Position numbers and translations under genes: made by a program
Source: Janthinobacterium aquaticum
Lineage (GTDB): Bacteria > Pseudomonadota > Gammaproteobacteria > Burkholderiales > Burkholderiaceae_D
Length of the DNA: 64,000 nucleotides
Direction of reading: 5' to 3'
NCBI RefSeq assembly: GCF_009208565.1
Contig: NZ_WFLK01000007.1
Coordinates: 186,001-250,000, forward strand
In this document: one piece after another, positions 1 through 8,684 of the stretch
Position numbering within the stretch: position 1 is the first letter of the stretch
Layout: the number at the start of each line of letters is the position of its first letter
Notes under the pieces: model-generated
Database searches by the model: none
The model's input: only the letters and a program-made list of their open reading frames with translations
What the model was told of the DNA's origin: nothing

Positions 1-658
1 ACAGCACCGCCAGTACCACCAGCGTGGCGGCCAGCGCCAGGTACGGGCCCTGCACGGCTGCCGCTTCCTTGGCGCGGTAAGCCAGTTGCTCGGCTGCCGG
101 CAGCAGGTCGAACTGCTGCACCGTCAATACCGTACCCGACAGGATCAGGATGCCGCCCAGCGTCGGCGCCACCGTGGTGCCCAGCGAATTGAAGGCCTGC
201 GTCAGCGTCAAACGGCTCGACGCCGTCTGCGGGTCGCCCAGTTCCGTGACATACGGATTGGCCGCCACCTGCAGCACCGTGATGCCGGCCGCCAGGATAA
301 AGAACGCCACCAGGAACAGCGCGTAGCTGCCGGTCGAGGCCGGGTAGAACATGGCGCAGCCGGCCGCGGCGATCAGCAGACCGGTGACCACGCCACTCTG
401 ATAGCCGATGCGCTTGATCAGCATGCCGGCAGGCAAGGACACGATGGCGTAGGCGCCAAAGAAGCAGAACTGCACCAGCATCGCCTGCACATACGTCAGG
501 GTATAGATTGAGCGCAGATGGGGGATCAGCACATCATTAAGCGAGGTCAGCAGACCCCACATGAAAAATAGCACCGTGACAATGATCAGGGCGCCAGTGT
601 TGTTTTGCGTGCCGGCCTGGCTGCGCTGCGCGCCCAGGCCCTGCTTTACGTGTTCCAT
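1..658 (-). CDS. FHS-family sugar:H+ symporter (FucP/GluP type), C-terminus outside window
   Basis: Reading leftwards from an ATG at 658, the frame stays open to the window edge (about 219 codons), so the C-terminal half is missing. The visible part holds an N-terminal hydrophilic stretch and then several membrane helices. The segment [10 protein letters not shown] near residue 40 and the segment QVAANPYV near residue 130 are typical of the fucose/glucose/galactose symporters of the major facilitator superfamily (FHS family). The protein would import a hexose with protons across the inner membrane. The exact sugar cannot be told. It is transcribed away from the DUF3563 gene, and its upstream region holds repeated sequences that could be operators. 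No partner catabolic gene is visible because the downstream side is cut off. Confidence 0.85.
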   Translation of the reverse strand, partial: MEHVKQGLGAQRSQAGTQNNTGALIIVTVLFFMWGLLTSLNDVLIPHLRSIYTLTYVQAMLVQFCFFGAYAIVSLPAGMLIKRIGYQSGVVTGLLIAAAGCAMFYPASTGSYALFLVAFFILAAGITVLQVAANPYVTELGDPQTASSRLTLTQAFNSLGTTVAPTLGGILILSGTVLTVQQFDLLPAAEQLAYRAKEAAAVQGPYLALAATLVVLAVL

Positions 659-740
659 ACATTCTCCAATGTTCAATTCCAGGATCGTCTTGTACTGCGA
701 TTGCATTGCCGATTGTTGCGTTGGGATGCCTGCGGAGATC

Positions 741-880
741 TTGTTTGAAAACAACACCAACAAGTAACTGAGCAGCGTAGTAAAACTACCATCCCGCGAC
801 GGCATTATGCCCGAAAGGCCCGGTTTACGCAGTTTTCACGCCTGTTATTTGATAATTGAATAGCTGACATTTGAAAACAA
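741..880. promoter_or_regulatory. Pair of identical 11-bp sites upstream of the sugar symporter
   Basis: TTTGAAAACAA occurs at 744-754 and again at 870-880. The first copy lies inside the inverted repeat TTGTTTGAAAACAA (741-754, arms TTGTTT/AAACAA). Two copies of one motif in the divergent intergenic region suggest a regulator of the symporter. The regulator is unknown and no promoter boxes were assigned. Confidence 0.3.
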
Positions 881-881
881 A

Positions 882-914
882 AGTGTACTTATATCTTGAG
901 AATAGTATACTTAT
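882..914. promoter_or_regulatory. Direct repeat AGTRTACTTAT, two copies two helical turns apart
   Basis: AGTGTACTTAT at 882-892 and AGTATACTTAT at 904-914 start 22 bp apart, so both would face the same side of the helix. They lie about 50-80 bp before the DUF3563 start codon, where an activator or repressor of that gene would bind. The rest of the 659-962 intergenic region is AT-rich and holds no gene that I can support. Confidence 0.35.
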
Positions 915-962
915 GTTGCGCTGCACCACTTGATGCAACGCCCACTTTACAAGGAGCTTGTC

Positions 963-1202
963 ATGTCTGCCACCACCACTTTCAGCTATCACACAACCAA
1001 CAGCAACAACATCGTCGCCACCCTGGCAGCCGTCCTCAAACGCGCCAGCGCCTACCTGCTGCAAAGCGATGACCACCGCGAACGCGCTTACGAAGAAGCC
1101 TACCTGGCCGAGTCGACCGACCGCTACGATCTGGAATACCGCATGCGCGAATTGTCCCGCAGCAACCCGCATCCAAGCTGGATGAGCGGCCTGTCGCGTT
1201 AA
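963..1202 (+). CDS. DUF3563 family small protein
   Basis: A 79-residue protein starting at ATG 963, with AAGGAG at 951-956 as a strong ribosome-binding site. That is why this start is preferred over upstream in-frame ATGs. The C-terminal half reads AYLAESTDRYDLEYRMREL, the hallmark of the small DUF3563 proteins common in Burkholderiales. Their role is unknown. There is no signal peptide or membrane segment. It stands alone between two leftward transcription units. Confidence 0.8.
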   Translation: MSATTTFSYHTTNSNNIVATLAAVLKRASAYLLQSDDHRERAYEEAYLAESTDRYDLEYRMRELSRSNPHPSWMSGLSR

Positions 1203-1538
1203 TCAGAACCAGGCAAGTGGAAGTCAGTTGCAAATGAAGTGAAGTCGTATCAAACGCGACGCAAGCCATCATCCAAGCTTGTGACAGTCGCCAGTCTCAA
1301 CCGCCTTGCGCGGTATCGATAGCACCATCCTGCTCGCCCCGCGCTTGAGCACAGGATGGGCTATACCGGGCCAGGCCACAACGCCGCCTGCCCGATCTTT
1401 TCTCTGAAGGTCTATTCCGGCATGGCGCCGGAAACAGAACCCAGGCAGCATCATGCTGCAACGCATCAAGCGGTTTTATACATAAATGTACAAGTTTTTC
1501 TAGTTTTACTACGACCACAGACGCAGCCGCCTTTGTGG
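1203..1538. other. Intergenic region without a supportable gene
   Basis: The 336 bases between the DUF3563 stop and the lutB stop contain no reading frame with a plausible start and family. A small perfect hairpin (TTCCGGC at 1415-1421 with GCCGGAA at 1427-1433) is present but is not followed by a T-run on either strand, so it is not a convincing terminator. Confidence 0.5.
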
Positions 1539-2984
1539 CTATTCCTGCTGTCCCTTTTCATTAAGCAGGTCCGACAGGCTGCGCGGCGCCGGCGTCAACG
1601 GCAGCCGGTGCTGCGTCCATCCCAGCTGCGACGCCGGTGTCAGCGCCCGCAGGCGCGTGGCGGCCCAGCGGAAGGCGCGATAACGCGACGGATGCGCAAA
1701 AGCACCGCTCCAGAAGCGCCACACCAGGTTTTCGCCACGGTTGAACTTGGCCCCCTGGCCACGCAGCGGGTGGGCTACCTGCTCGTCGGGATGGCGGTTG
1801 GCCTCGGTGCGCAGGCGCACCAGCAGCTGCGGTATCGGGATGCGCACCGGACACACTTCGCCGCAGGCGCCGCACAGGCTCGACGCCGTGGCCAGGTCGG
1901 CCGTCGATTCGAGCCCCAGCAGATGCGGCGAAATAATCTTGCCGATCGGCCCCGGATAAGTGGTGCCATAGGCATGGCCACCGATGCGTGTATAGACCGG
2001 GCAGTGGTTCATGCAGGCGCCGCAGCGTATGCATTGCAGGGTGGCGCGCAGCTGTTCGTCGGCATAGGCCTGGCTGCGGCCATTGTCGAGCAGCACCAGA
2101 TGCACTTCGCGCGGCCCGTCCAGTTCGCCTTCGCGGCGCGGTCCCGAGATCAGGTTGAAATAAGTAGTAATGGCTTGCCCGGTGGCCGAACGCGTCAGCA
2201 GGCTCGACAGGGGTACGATATGCTCCAGCCTGGCCACCACCTTTTCCATGCCCATGATCGCAATATGCACGTCCGGCACGGTGGTGGTCAGGCGGCCATT
2301 GCCCTCGTTTTCCACCAGCCACAGCGTGCCCGTGTCGGCGGCGGCAAAATTGACGCCGGACAGGCCGATATCGGCGTCGACAAACGCCTGGCGCAAGGCG
2401 CGCCGGCCGGCCTGGATCAGGCTGTCGACGTCTTCCGTATAGGGCGTATCGGCAATATGCTCGGCAAACAGGCTGCCGATATCGGCCTTGGTCTTGTGAA
2501 TGGCCGGCATTACGATATGCGATGGCTTCTCGCCGGCCAGCTGGACGATATATTCGCCCATGTCCGACTCCAGGCAGCTTACGCCGCGCGCTTCCAGATA
2601 GTGATTGAGCTCGATCTCCTCGCTGGCCATCGACTTGCCCTTGATCAGCCGCTTGGCGCCGTTGCGCTCGGCAATCGCATGGATAATCGCGTTGGCTTGC
2701 TCGCCATCTTCGGCCCAGTGCACCTGCACGCCAGCCTCGACCAGCTTGTCTTCGAGCTGCACCAGCAGATCGGGCAGGCGCGACAGCGCGTGCTGGCGCA
2801 CCGCTTCGCCCAGGTCGCGCAGGCGCTCCAGTTCTTCGCCATCGGGAAACTGCACGCGGCGCTTGTCCTGCAAAAAATCCATCGCGCCGCGAAAGCTCTG
2901 GCGCAGCTTGGGGTCATCGAGCGCGGCGCGTGCACGCGCATGAAAATCGGCTGGCGCCACAAACTGCAGATTGTGCGCCTTCAT
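1539..2984 (-). CDS. lutB: L-lactate oxidation iron-sulfur protein LutB (YkgF)
   Basis: A 481-residue iron-sulfur protein of the LutABC complex, which oxidises L-lactate to pyruvate in the cytoplasm. The N-terminal half matches the LUD domain. Near residue 300 there are two ferredoxin-like cluster motifs, CIRCGACMNHCPV and then CGACGEVCPV about 50 residues later, each ligating a 4Fe-4S cluster. Length is normal for the family. The ATG at 2984 overlaps the lutC stop as ATGA, and GGAGAG lies just upstream inside lutC. It is the last gene of the leftward lutA-lutC-lutB operon, so gene order is A-C-B. Confidence 0.93.
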   Translation of the reverse strand: MKAHNLQFVAPADFHARARAALDDPKLRQSFRGAMDFLQDKRRVQFPDGEELERLRDLGEAVRQHALSRLPDLLVQLEDKLVEAGVQVHWAEDGEQANAIIHAIAERNGAKRLIKGKSMASEEIELNHYLEARGVSCLESDMGEYIVQLAGEKPSHIVMPAIHKTKADIGSLFAEHIADTPYTEDVDSLIQAGRRALRQAFVDADIGLSGVNFAAADTGTLWLVENEGNGRLTTTVPDVHIAIMGMEKVVARLEHIVPLSSLLTRSATGQAITTYFNLISGPRREGELDGPREVHLVLLDNGRSQAYADEQLRATLQCIRCGACMNHCPVYTRIGGHAYGTTYPGPIGKIISPHLLGLESTADLATASSLCGACGEVCPVRIPIPQLLVRLRTEANRHPDEQVAHPLRGQGAKFNRGENLVWRFWSGAFAHPSRYRAFRWAATRLRALTPASQLGWTQHRLPLTPAPRSLSDLLNEKGQQE

Positions 2985-3703
2985 GGCTGCTCTCCTTCAC
3001 GATTGTTCAAGCCGTCGGCCAGATCATCAACCAGCAGCACCCACAGCCAGCGCGGACCATGCGCGCCATAGGCCAGCGTCTGCTGGATATCGGACGTCTT
3101 TGACGGACTGGAAATGAGCACCAGGTTGCTCGGCATGCCGTCGGCCCAGCGCTCCGTGCGCGCAGCCGCATGCAAGTCGGCGTGCAGGGTGCTCGCATAC
3201 ACCAGCGCCACATGCAGCGGCGGCGCCAGCGAGACCGTGCGCGGCGTGCCGGCATCGGGCGCAATCACCAGCGTGCCGGTGGCGGCAATGCCCGAGCGCG
3301 CCACCGTAAAGCCGGCGTCGACGCTGTCGAACAATACGCTTTTCCACTCGGCCAGCGGACGCGCAAACGGCAGCGCTTCAATTTCCGCCGGCAGCGCCGC
3401 CTGCAGTGCGCGCCCTTCGGCGCTGGCGGTGTCCATCAACAGCCGGCGCACCTGCTGCGCGCCCAGCCGCGCGGCCAGCAAAGCCGGCCAGGCATGCGCG
3501 CTGACGCAATCGACCTGGGCCTGCGCCGCACGCAAGGCGTTTTGCATGCTCTCCAACAGGCTACGCGGCGACGCTGCCATGCGACGCGCCGTATAGTGCG
3601 CGTCGATACTGGCGTCGATATCGGCAATAGGCGTGCCCTGCTGCGGCGCACTGGCGCGCAGACGGCCCAGCATGCGCTCGCGCGCGTTGTTCATGCCATT
3701 CAT
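2981..3703 (-). CDS. lutC: L-lactate utilization protein LutC (YkgG), LUD domain
   Basis: A 240-residue protein with the LUD domain. The segment TVARSGIAATGTLVI and the following APDAGTPRTVSLAPP match the core of LutC. It is a subunit of the lactate-oxidising complex with LutA and LutB. The start was placed at ATG 3703 (MNGMNNARERM) because GGGAGGTG lies immediately upstream and the codon overlaps the lutA stop as ATGA. A longer in-frame opening to 4024 lies entirely within lutA and is not expected to be used. Confidence 0.92.
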   Translation of the reverse strand: MNGMNNARERMLGRLRASAPQQGTPIADIDASIDAHYTARRMAASPRSLLESMQNALRAAQAQVDCVSAHAWPALLAARLGAQQVRRLLMDTASAEGRALQAALPAEIEALPFARPLAEWKSVLFDSVDAGFTVARSGIAATGTLVIAPDAGTPRTVSLAPPLHVALVYASTLHADLHAAARTERWADGMPSNLVLISSPSKTSDIQQTLAYGAHGPRWLWVLLVDDLADGLNNREGEQP

Positions 3704-4494
3704 GCTGCACCTCCCGTGCGGCGCCACAGAAAGCTGGCCATATGCTCGACCGGCAGCGGCGCGCCGCGCTGTGCGGCGGCATGGCCGATATTGAGCAGGC
3801 AGCCGCAGTCGGCCGACACCAGCCGCTCGCAGCCGGTGGCACAGGCCGAGGCGACCTTGTCGGCCACCATGGCACCCGAGATATCGGGGTGTTTCAAGGA
3901 GAACGTGCCGCCAAAGCCGCAGCACTCCGATTCGCGCTGGTGCTCCACCCGCGTCACGCCAGGCAACTGGTCGAGCAGCGCCACGCCGTGGCCGCGCGTG
4001 CCCATCTCGCGCCGCGCGCCGCACGAGGTGTGCAGCACCACCGTTTCATCGCGCTGGCCGGCAACCGCGCCGGCGCTGAAATCGCAACCCATCACGCAGA
4101 CCAAAAACTCGGCCAGCTCGTAGACGCGCCCGGCCAGTTCGCGCGCGCGCGGGCCGTCGACCGGATCGTCTTCGAACAGCGCCGGCCAGTGATGGCGCAT
4201 CATGCCGGCGCACGACCCGGATGGCACGATCACCGGCCACGGTTCGCCAAACAGGCCGAGCTGGGCGCGCGCCACCGCGCGTGCCTGTTCGGGATTGCCG
4301 CTGCTGTAGGCGGGCTGGCCGCAGCAGCTCTGGCCGCGCGGATAATGTACCTGCAAGCCTTCGCGCTCGAGCAGGCGCACGCTGTCAAGACCTGCCTGCG
4401 GCACGAACAGATCGACCAGGCAGGTGGCAAACAGATAAACGTGCTGCGTGGGGACTGGATAATCGGCTGGGTACTGTCGGGGGCCTGGCTGCAT
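3700..4494 (-). CDS. lutA: L-lactate oxidation protein LutA (YkgE), CCG domains
   Basis: A 264-residue protein with two cysteine-rich CCG domains: SCCGQPAYSSG near residue 57 and ECCGFGGTFS near residue 190. Each would bind an iron-sulfur cluster. HTSCGARRE supplies a further conserved cysteine. It is the first gene of the lut operon and lies 108 bases from the divergent regulator, with the shared operator between them. No lactate permease gene is visible next to the operon, so uptake must be encoded elsewhere. Confidence 0.93.
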   Translation of the reverse strand: MQPGPRQYPADYPVPTQHVYLFATCLVDLFVPQAGLDSVRLLEREGLQVHYPRGQSCCGQPAYSSGNPEQARAVARAQLGLFGEPWPVIVPSGSCAGMMRHHWPALFEDDPVDGPRARELAGRVYELAEFLVCVMGCDFSAGAVAGQRDETVVLHTSCGARREMGTRGHGVALLDQLPGVTRVEHQRESECCGFGGTFSLKHPDISGAMVADKVASACATGCERLVSADCGCLLNIGHAAAQRGAPLPVEHMASFLWRRTGGAA

Positions 4495-4563
4495 GGGGAT
4501 ACTCCATCAAGTTGTGAACGGCGACTGGCTGGCGCATAATCGCCGCTGGCCGCACAAAACACA

Positions 4564-4580
4564 AATTGGCCCAACCAATT
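4564..4580. promoter_or_regulatory. LldR/PdhR-type operator between lutA and its regulator
   Basis: AATTGGCCCAACCAATT is a palindrome with arms AATTGG and CCAATT around a five-base centre. It closely follows the AATTGGNNNNNCCAATT pattern known for FadR-family regulators of lactate and pyruvate genes. It sits 70 bp before the lutA start and 23 bp before the preferred start of the divergent regulator, so it could control both promoters. Confidence 0.75.
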
Positions 4581-4602
4581 GAGTATCGACGACATTACAC
4601 AG

Positions 4603-5304
4603 ATGGCACATAACCGCGTGGAGATGGTAATGCGGGCGCTGGAGACGGCGCTGCTCGACGGCAGCCTGCCGGTGGGCGCGCGTCTTCCGGCCGAACGCGT
4701 GCTGGCCGAACGGCACGGCGTATCGCGCAATACGGTGCGCGAAGCGGTGCAGCGACTGGCCGCGCGCGGCCTGCTGCGCAGCCGGCGCGGCTCAGGCGTG
4801 TTCGTGACCGACCAGCTGCGCACCGGCATCGCCTCGCCGTGGAGCCAGTTGGTGGCAGACCACCCGGCGCTGCGTAGCGACATCCTGGAGTTTCGCCATG
4901 TGCTGGAAGGGGCCACCGCCTACTTTGCGGCGCAGCGCGCCACTGATAAAGAGCGCGCGCTGATCATGGCGCAACTGGCGCAGCTGGAACAGGCGCGCCA
5001 GGACGGTGACATGGCGGCCGAAGCCCGCCACGATGCGCGGCTGCATGAGACCATCGCGCAGGCGTCGCACAACACCATGTTTTTGCACCTGCATGCGAGC
5101 GTACTGGGCATGCTGCGCGAGCATATTGCGCAAAGCGGCACCGGCCTGCGCCTGCACGACCAGGCAGCCTCGCAGTCGCTGCTGGCGCAGCATCGCACGC
5201 TATGCAGCGCGATTTGCGACGGCCAGGCGGAACTGGCGCGCGACGCCATGCAGGACCATATCGACTTCGTGCGCGCACATGCTGTCGACGATGCCACGCC
5301 CTGA
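4603..5304 (+). CDS. FadR-subfamily GntR regulator of lactate utilization (LutR/LldR-like)
   Basis: A 233-residue regulator. An N-terminal winged helix (RLPAERVLAERHGVSRNTVREAVQRL, with wing RRGSGVFV) is followed by an all-helical FCD ligand domain, in which conserved acidic and histidine residues (near HDARLHETIA) would bind a metal and a carboxylate effector such as lactate. It is divergent from lutA and should repress the operon through the palindrome at 4564-4580. The frame could start at a TTG at 4579, but that codon lies inside the operator. ATG 4603 is preferred and gives the normal family N-terminus. Neither start has a strong Shine-Dalgarno sequence. Confidence 0.85.
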   Translation: MAHNRVEMVMRALETALLDGSLPVGARLPAERVLAERHGVSRNTVREAVQRLAARGLLRSRRGSGVFVTDQLRTGIASPWSQLVADHPALRSDILEFRHVLEGATAYFAAQRATDKERALIMAQLAQLEQARQDGDMAAEARHDARLHETIAQASHNTMFLHLHASVLGMLREHIAQSGTGLRLHDQAASQSLLAQHRTLCSAICDGQAELARDAMQDHIDFVRAHAVDDATP

Positions 5305-5317
5305 GCGGCGAGGGCGC

Positions 5318-5602
5318 TCAGTTACCGCCGCCCCCACCGCCATCGCCACCGCCGCCATCGGAGGAGCCGCCGCTGTCTGACGAGCACCCCCAGTCACCGG
5401 AAGCGCCGCCACTGCCAGATTGACTGCCACAGCTGCCGCCGTGCGCGCCATCGCCACCGGTTAAAGTCCAGTTGACGTTGCCATCGGCCACACTGCTCTC
5501 GCGCTGCTGCCTGCCGAAGCGGGACTTGCCGCCAGGCTTGTCGGTCTGCACCACATAAGCATTGCGCCCTCCCCAGAGCCGGTTCCACCATCGTCGCAAC
5601 AT
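5318..5602 (-). CDS. Small glycine-rich protein of unknown function
   Basis: A 94-residue protein starting with MLRRWWNRLWGGRN, a basic and tryptophan-rich head, and ending in a run of Gly, Ser and Asp that finishes in six glycines and an Asn. AAAGGAG precedes the ATG at 5602 at good spacing, which supports real translation. There is no signal peptide by eye. Similar Gly-rich tails are seen in small orphan proteins of betaproteobacteria, but I do not recognise a named family. It converges with the lactate regulator, with 13 bp between the stops. Confidence 0.6.
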   Translation of the reverse strand: MLRRWWNRLWGGRNAYVVQTDKPGGKSRFGRQQRESSVADGNVNWTLTGGDGAHGGSCGSQSGSGGASGDWGCSSDSGGSSDGGGGDGGGGGGN

Positions 5603-5721
5603 TGCCGCTCCTTTCCTGTGATTGCACGCCAGGCCATCATGGCGCCCGATTTCTGCTGATGCCCTGCTGCCGCTCCTATAATACGGCCCCGACTACTTAT
5701 CAATACCAGCGCGCACCAGCC

Positions 5722-6129
5722 ATGAACGTTCTTGCCCACACCCACCCACTGGCCAGCCAGATCGAGGCCGCCCTGCTGCCGCTTTTCCAGGCTGCACTGC
5801 CGCAACTGACGGCGAGCGCGCCAGGCGTGCTGGCCTCCGTGTTTGCTTTTTCCAGCGGCACCGCCAGCGCCTTCGAGGATTATCACTTCGGTATTTCCTG
5901 CCTGCTTGAGCCAGCACAGGAAAACGCTGCCGATGAAGTGGCGCTGCTGGTCAGCGTCAGCAATCTGGCAACCCGGGCGCAGCTGCAGGCACAGGTGGCC
6001 TGGGGACAGCCGTCGGGCAAAGTCGAAGCGCGCGCCGAGCTGGCCGAGGCCAGCGTGGCAGCGTTGCAGCAGGCGCTGCCCGGCCTGATCGACGCACTGC
6101 ACCGTGCCGTGAAAAGGCAGCAGCCGTAG
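5722..6129 (+). CDS. Conserved-looking hypothetical protein, 135 residues
   Basis: Starts at ATG 5722 (MNVLAHTHPLASQIEAALLPLF). The protein is rich in alanine and leucine and probably soluble and mostly helical. The segment SGTASAFEDYHFGISCLLEP is the most distinctive. No domain was recognised. The frame shows the codon bias of its neighbours, and no other frame here is plausible. The ribosome-binding site is weak. It lies 94 bp upstream of the acyl-CoA dehydrogenase-like gene on the same strand and might be cotranscribed with it. Confidence 0.55.
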   Translation: MNVLAHTHPLASQIEAALLPLFQAALPQLTASAPGVLASVFAFSSGTASAFEDYHFGISCLLEPAQENAADEVALLVSVSNLATRAQLQAQVAWGQPSGKVEARAELAEASVAALQQALPGLIDALHRAVKRQQP

Positions 6130-6223
6130 GCATGGGCGCGCCTCGGCGCGCAGCGCGGCTGTGTGCAGAATCGAACATACATTGCCAAAGCAGAAAGCTA
6201 GACTGCTTGCAAAGGAGCTGGCC

Positions 6224-7258
6224 ATGTCTGATGCAATCGTTTCCCTGTCACCAAGTACCCACAGCGCATCGCTGGGCGCGCTGCTGCCCTGTCTCGCTGA
6301 CGCGACGCCGCATCAGGGCCTGCGCCGCCTGATCGACGCCGGTCTCGACCAGTTGCCCCTGCCCGGCCATGGCGCCACGCTGCAGCGCTGGCAGGCGCTG
6401 GCCGCCGTCGCTGCCATTGACCTGTCGCTGCTCAAGCTGTTTGAAGGCCATACCGATGCGCTGGCCATCCTGGCTGAAATCGACAGCGCTGGCGCGCCCG
6501 CCGGCAGCAGCTGGGGCGTGTGGTGCGCCGAGGCGCCTGGTGCCCGCGTGGCGCTGCGCCAGTTGCCGGACGGACGCCATGTGCTCGATGGCCGCAAGGC
6601 CTGGTGTTCGGGCGCAGCAGGCCTCAGCCATGCGCTGGTCAGCTGCTGGAACGAGGCAGGTGAAGCCTGCCTGGCCTCGGTGGCCATGAATCAGCCTGGC
6701 GTGCAGGTCACCGGCGACGGCTGGCAGGCGGTTGGCATGGCCGGCAGCGCCAGTGTCGAGGTGGTGTTTTCCGGTGCGCGCGCCTTGCCCGTCGGTGCAC
6801 CTGGCGCCTACCTGGCGCGGCCCGGCTTCTGGCACGGCGGCGCCGGCATTGCCGCCGCCTGGCATGGCGCGGCCTGCGCGGTGGCCAGCCATCTGCATGC
6901 CCGGGCGCAGCAGGCCACACCGGACCCGGTACGCCTGGCGCAACTGGGCCAGATCGACTGCCTGCTGCGCGCCAGCGCCGCACTGCTGCGCGAAGGCGCG
7001 CAGGAAATCGACCGTCAGCCTCGGCACGATGCGATGGAACTGGCGCTGCGTCTGCGCCTGACGGTAGAAGACTGCGCCACGCAGGTACTGCAACTGGCCA
7101 CGCGCGCGCTGGGCGCCGGCCCGCTGTGCCGCGATGCGCGCTTTGCACGACTGGCGGCCGACCTGCCGGTGTTCCTGCGCCAGAGCCACGCCGAGCGCGA
7201 CCAGGCAACGCTGGGCGGCATCGTGGCCGGCGTCAGCGACCATCCATGGGCGCTCTGA
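6224..7258 (+). CDS. Acyl-CoA dehydrogenase-like flavoprotein
   Basis: A 344-residue protein whose fold follows acyl-CoA dehydrogenases: an N-terminal helical domain, a central beta domain with GVWCAEAPGARVAL and DGRKAWCSGAAGLSHALV, and a C-terminal four-helix region. It would be an FAD enzyme in the cytoplasm. It is shorter than the usual ~380 residues and diverged, so it may not use a normal acyl-CoA. AAAGGAG before ATG 6224 fixes the start. It opens a run of four genes joined by TGATG and ATGA overlaps with PIG-L deacetylase, methyltransferase and glycosyltransferase genes. That points to a dedicated biosynthetic or modification pathway and not to fatty acid breakdown. Confidence 0.8.
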   Translation: MSDAIVSLSPSTHSASLGALLPCLADATPHQGLRRLIDAGLDQLPLPGHGATLQRWQALAAVAAIDLSLLKLFEGHTDALAILAEIDSAGAPAGSSWGVWCAEAPGARVALRQLPDGRHVLDGRKAWCSGAAGLSHALVSCWNEAGEACLASVAMNQPGVQVTGDGWQAVGMAGSASVEVVFSGARALPVGAPGAYLARPGFWHGGAGIAAAWHGAACAVASHLHARAQQATPDPVRLAQLGQIDCLLRASAALLREGAQEIDRQPRHDAMELALRLRLTVEDCATQVLQLATRALGAGPLCRDARFARLAADLPVFLRQSHAERDQATLGGIVAGVSDHPWAL

Positions 7259-8037
7259 TGCAGGCGCCAACCACGCCCGGCGAACGCCGGATCGAAGGCG
7301 CCGGTACGCCCGACCAGCTGTGGCAGGACTGGGGCGGCCTGGCCGCGCTGCCTGCCATCAGCGCACAGCAACTGGTGCCCGCCGGGCCTGACCGCGCGCG
7401 CGCCGTGATTGTGGCACCGCATCCCGACGATGAAGTGCTGGCCTGCGGCGGCCTGCTGCAGTTGCTGGCCGGCCTGGGCCGCGAAGTGCTGCTGGTGGCC
7501 GTTACCGACGGCGACGCCAGCCACCCCGGCTCCACCTTGTGGCCGCGCGAGCGCCTGCGGCAGGTGCGGCCACAGGAGTCGGCGCAGGCGCTGGCCGCAC
7601 TGGGCTGGCAGCAACCGGCCTGGCAGCGGCTGCAACTGCCCGACGGCGCCGTCCAGGCCCATGCAACGCTGCTGCGCGCCATGCTTGAAACGCTGCTGCG
7701 CCCCGGCGACACGCTGCTGACCACCTGGCGCTTGGACGGCCATCCCGACCATGAAGCCTGCGGCTGGGCCAGCGCGGCAGCGGCGTCAAGCTGCGGTGCC
7801 AGGCTGGTGGAAATGCCGGTCTGGGGCTGGCACTGGGCTGCCCCCGGCGACGCGCGCGTGCCCTGGCATCGCGCGCACCGGCTGGCGCTGCCGCCCGAGG
7901 TCCTGGCGCGCAAGCGCGCCGCCCTTGCCTGCTTTGCCAGCCAGCTGCAGCCCGATCCTTCCACCGGCCAGGACGCCATCGTGTCGCCGGCCGCCCTGCA
8001 ACGCCTGCTGCATCCTTACGAGATCTATTTTTCATGA
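7258..8037 (+). CDS. PIG-L family deacetylase (LmbE-like)
   Basis: A 259-residue metal-dependent N-deacetylase of the PIG-L/LmbE type. The zinc motif PHPDDE is at residues 54-59 and the second ligand region GHPDHEA near residue 162. Known members remove acetyl from N-acetylglucosamine-type sugars in GPI anchors, mycothiol, bacillithiol and antibiotics. The start at ATG 7258 overlaps the upstream stop as TGATG, and the downstream gene overlaps as ATGA, so translation should be coupled. An upstream in-frame opening to 7126 lies inside the dehydrogenase gene. The substrate is unknown. Confidence 0.88.
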   Translation: MQAPTTPGERRIEGAGTPDQLWQDWGGLAALPAISAQQLVPAGPDRARAVIVAPHPDDEVLACGGLLQLLAGLGREVLLVAVTDGDASHPGSTLWPRERLRQVRPQESAQALAALGWQQPAWQRLQLPDGAVQAHATLLRAMLETLLRPGDTLLTTWRLDGHPDHEACGWASAAAASSCGARLVEMPVWGWHWAAPGDARVPWHRAHRLALPPEVLARKRAALACFASQLQPDPSTGQDAIVSPAALQRLLHPYEIYFS

Positions 8038-8684
8038 CGCCCGCTACCGCCCCCCTTGCGCCCGAGGCGCGCGCCGCCTACTTCGAGCAGTTGTACCAGC
8101 ATGACGCCGACCCCTGGCTGGTGCGCCAGCGCTGGTACGAGGCGCGCAAACGCGCGCTGCTGCTGGCCTGCCTGCCGCAGGCGCGCTACCGCAATGCCTA
8201 CGAGCCGGCCTGCGGCAACGGCGAACTGACCGTCGCGCTGGCACAGCGCTGCGAGCGCCTGCTGGCCGCCGACTTGTCCAGCCAGGCGCTGCACGCGGCG
8301 CAGCAGCGCCTGCGCGACGAGGGCCTGGAGCACAAGGTCACGCTGCTGCATCAGCGCCTGCCGCAAGACTGGCCGCGCACCGGCAACGGCGCCGAGCGCT
8401 TCGATTTGATACTGCTCAGTGAAATCGGCTATTACCTGTCGCCGGAAGAGCTGGCGCAGGTGGCTGAACACGCCAGCGCCAGCCTGGCGCCGGGCGGCAG
8501 CATCGCACTGTGCCACTGGCGCGCACCGTTTGCCGAGCGCGTGCAGTCGACCGTGCGGGTCCACGCCGCCTTCCAGAACCGGCCAGGCCTGCACTGCCTG
8601 GTGCGCCATGAAGAACCCGATTTTTTGCTGGGAATTTGGTCCAATGACGCGCGCTCGGTCGCGCAGCGGGAGGGTTTTGCATGA
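8034..8684 (+). CDS. NodS-like SAM-dependent methyltransferase
   Basis: A 216-residue class I methyltransferase. The SAM-binding motif I EPACGNGEL is at residues 57-65, and an acidic residue closes the next strand in LLAADLSSQALHAA. The entry segment YFEQLYQHDADPW followed by the tyrosine RWYEARKR is typical of the NodS group, which N-methylates amino sugars. Coming straight after a deacetylase, it may methylate the amine that the deacetylase frees. It overlaps both neighbours as ATGA. Confidence 0.85.
   Translation: MTPATAPLAPEARAAYFEQLYQHDADPWLVRQRWYEARKRALLLACLPQARYRNAYEPACGNGELTVALAQRCERLLAADLSSQALHAAQQRLRDEGLEHKVTLLHQRLPQDWPRTGNGAERFDLILLSEIGYYLSPEELAQVAEHASASLAPGGSIALCHWRAPFAERVQSTVRVHAAFQNRPGLHCLVRHEEPDFLLGIWSNDARSVAQREGFA

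Noticed and set aside
1356..3071. 571-codon open frame on the plus strand
   Set aside because: It is antisense to lutB and lutC, which have clear Fe-S motifs and ribosome-binding sites. High GC keeps the opposite frame open.
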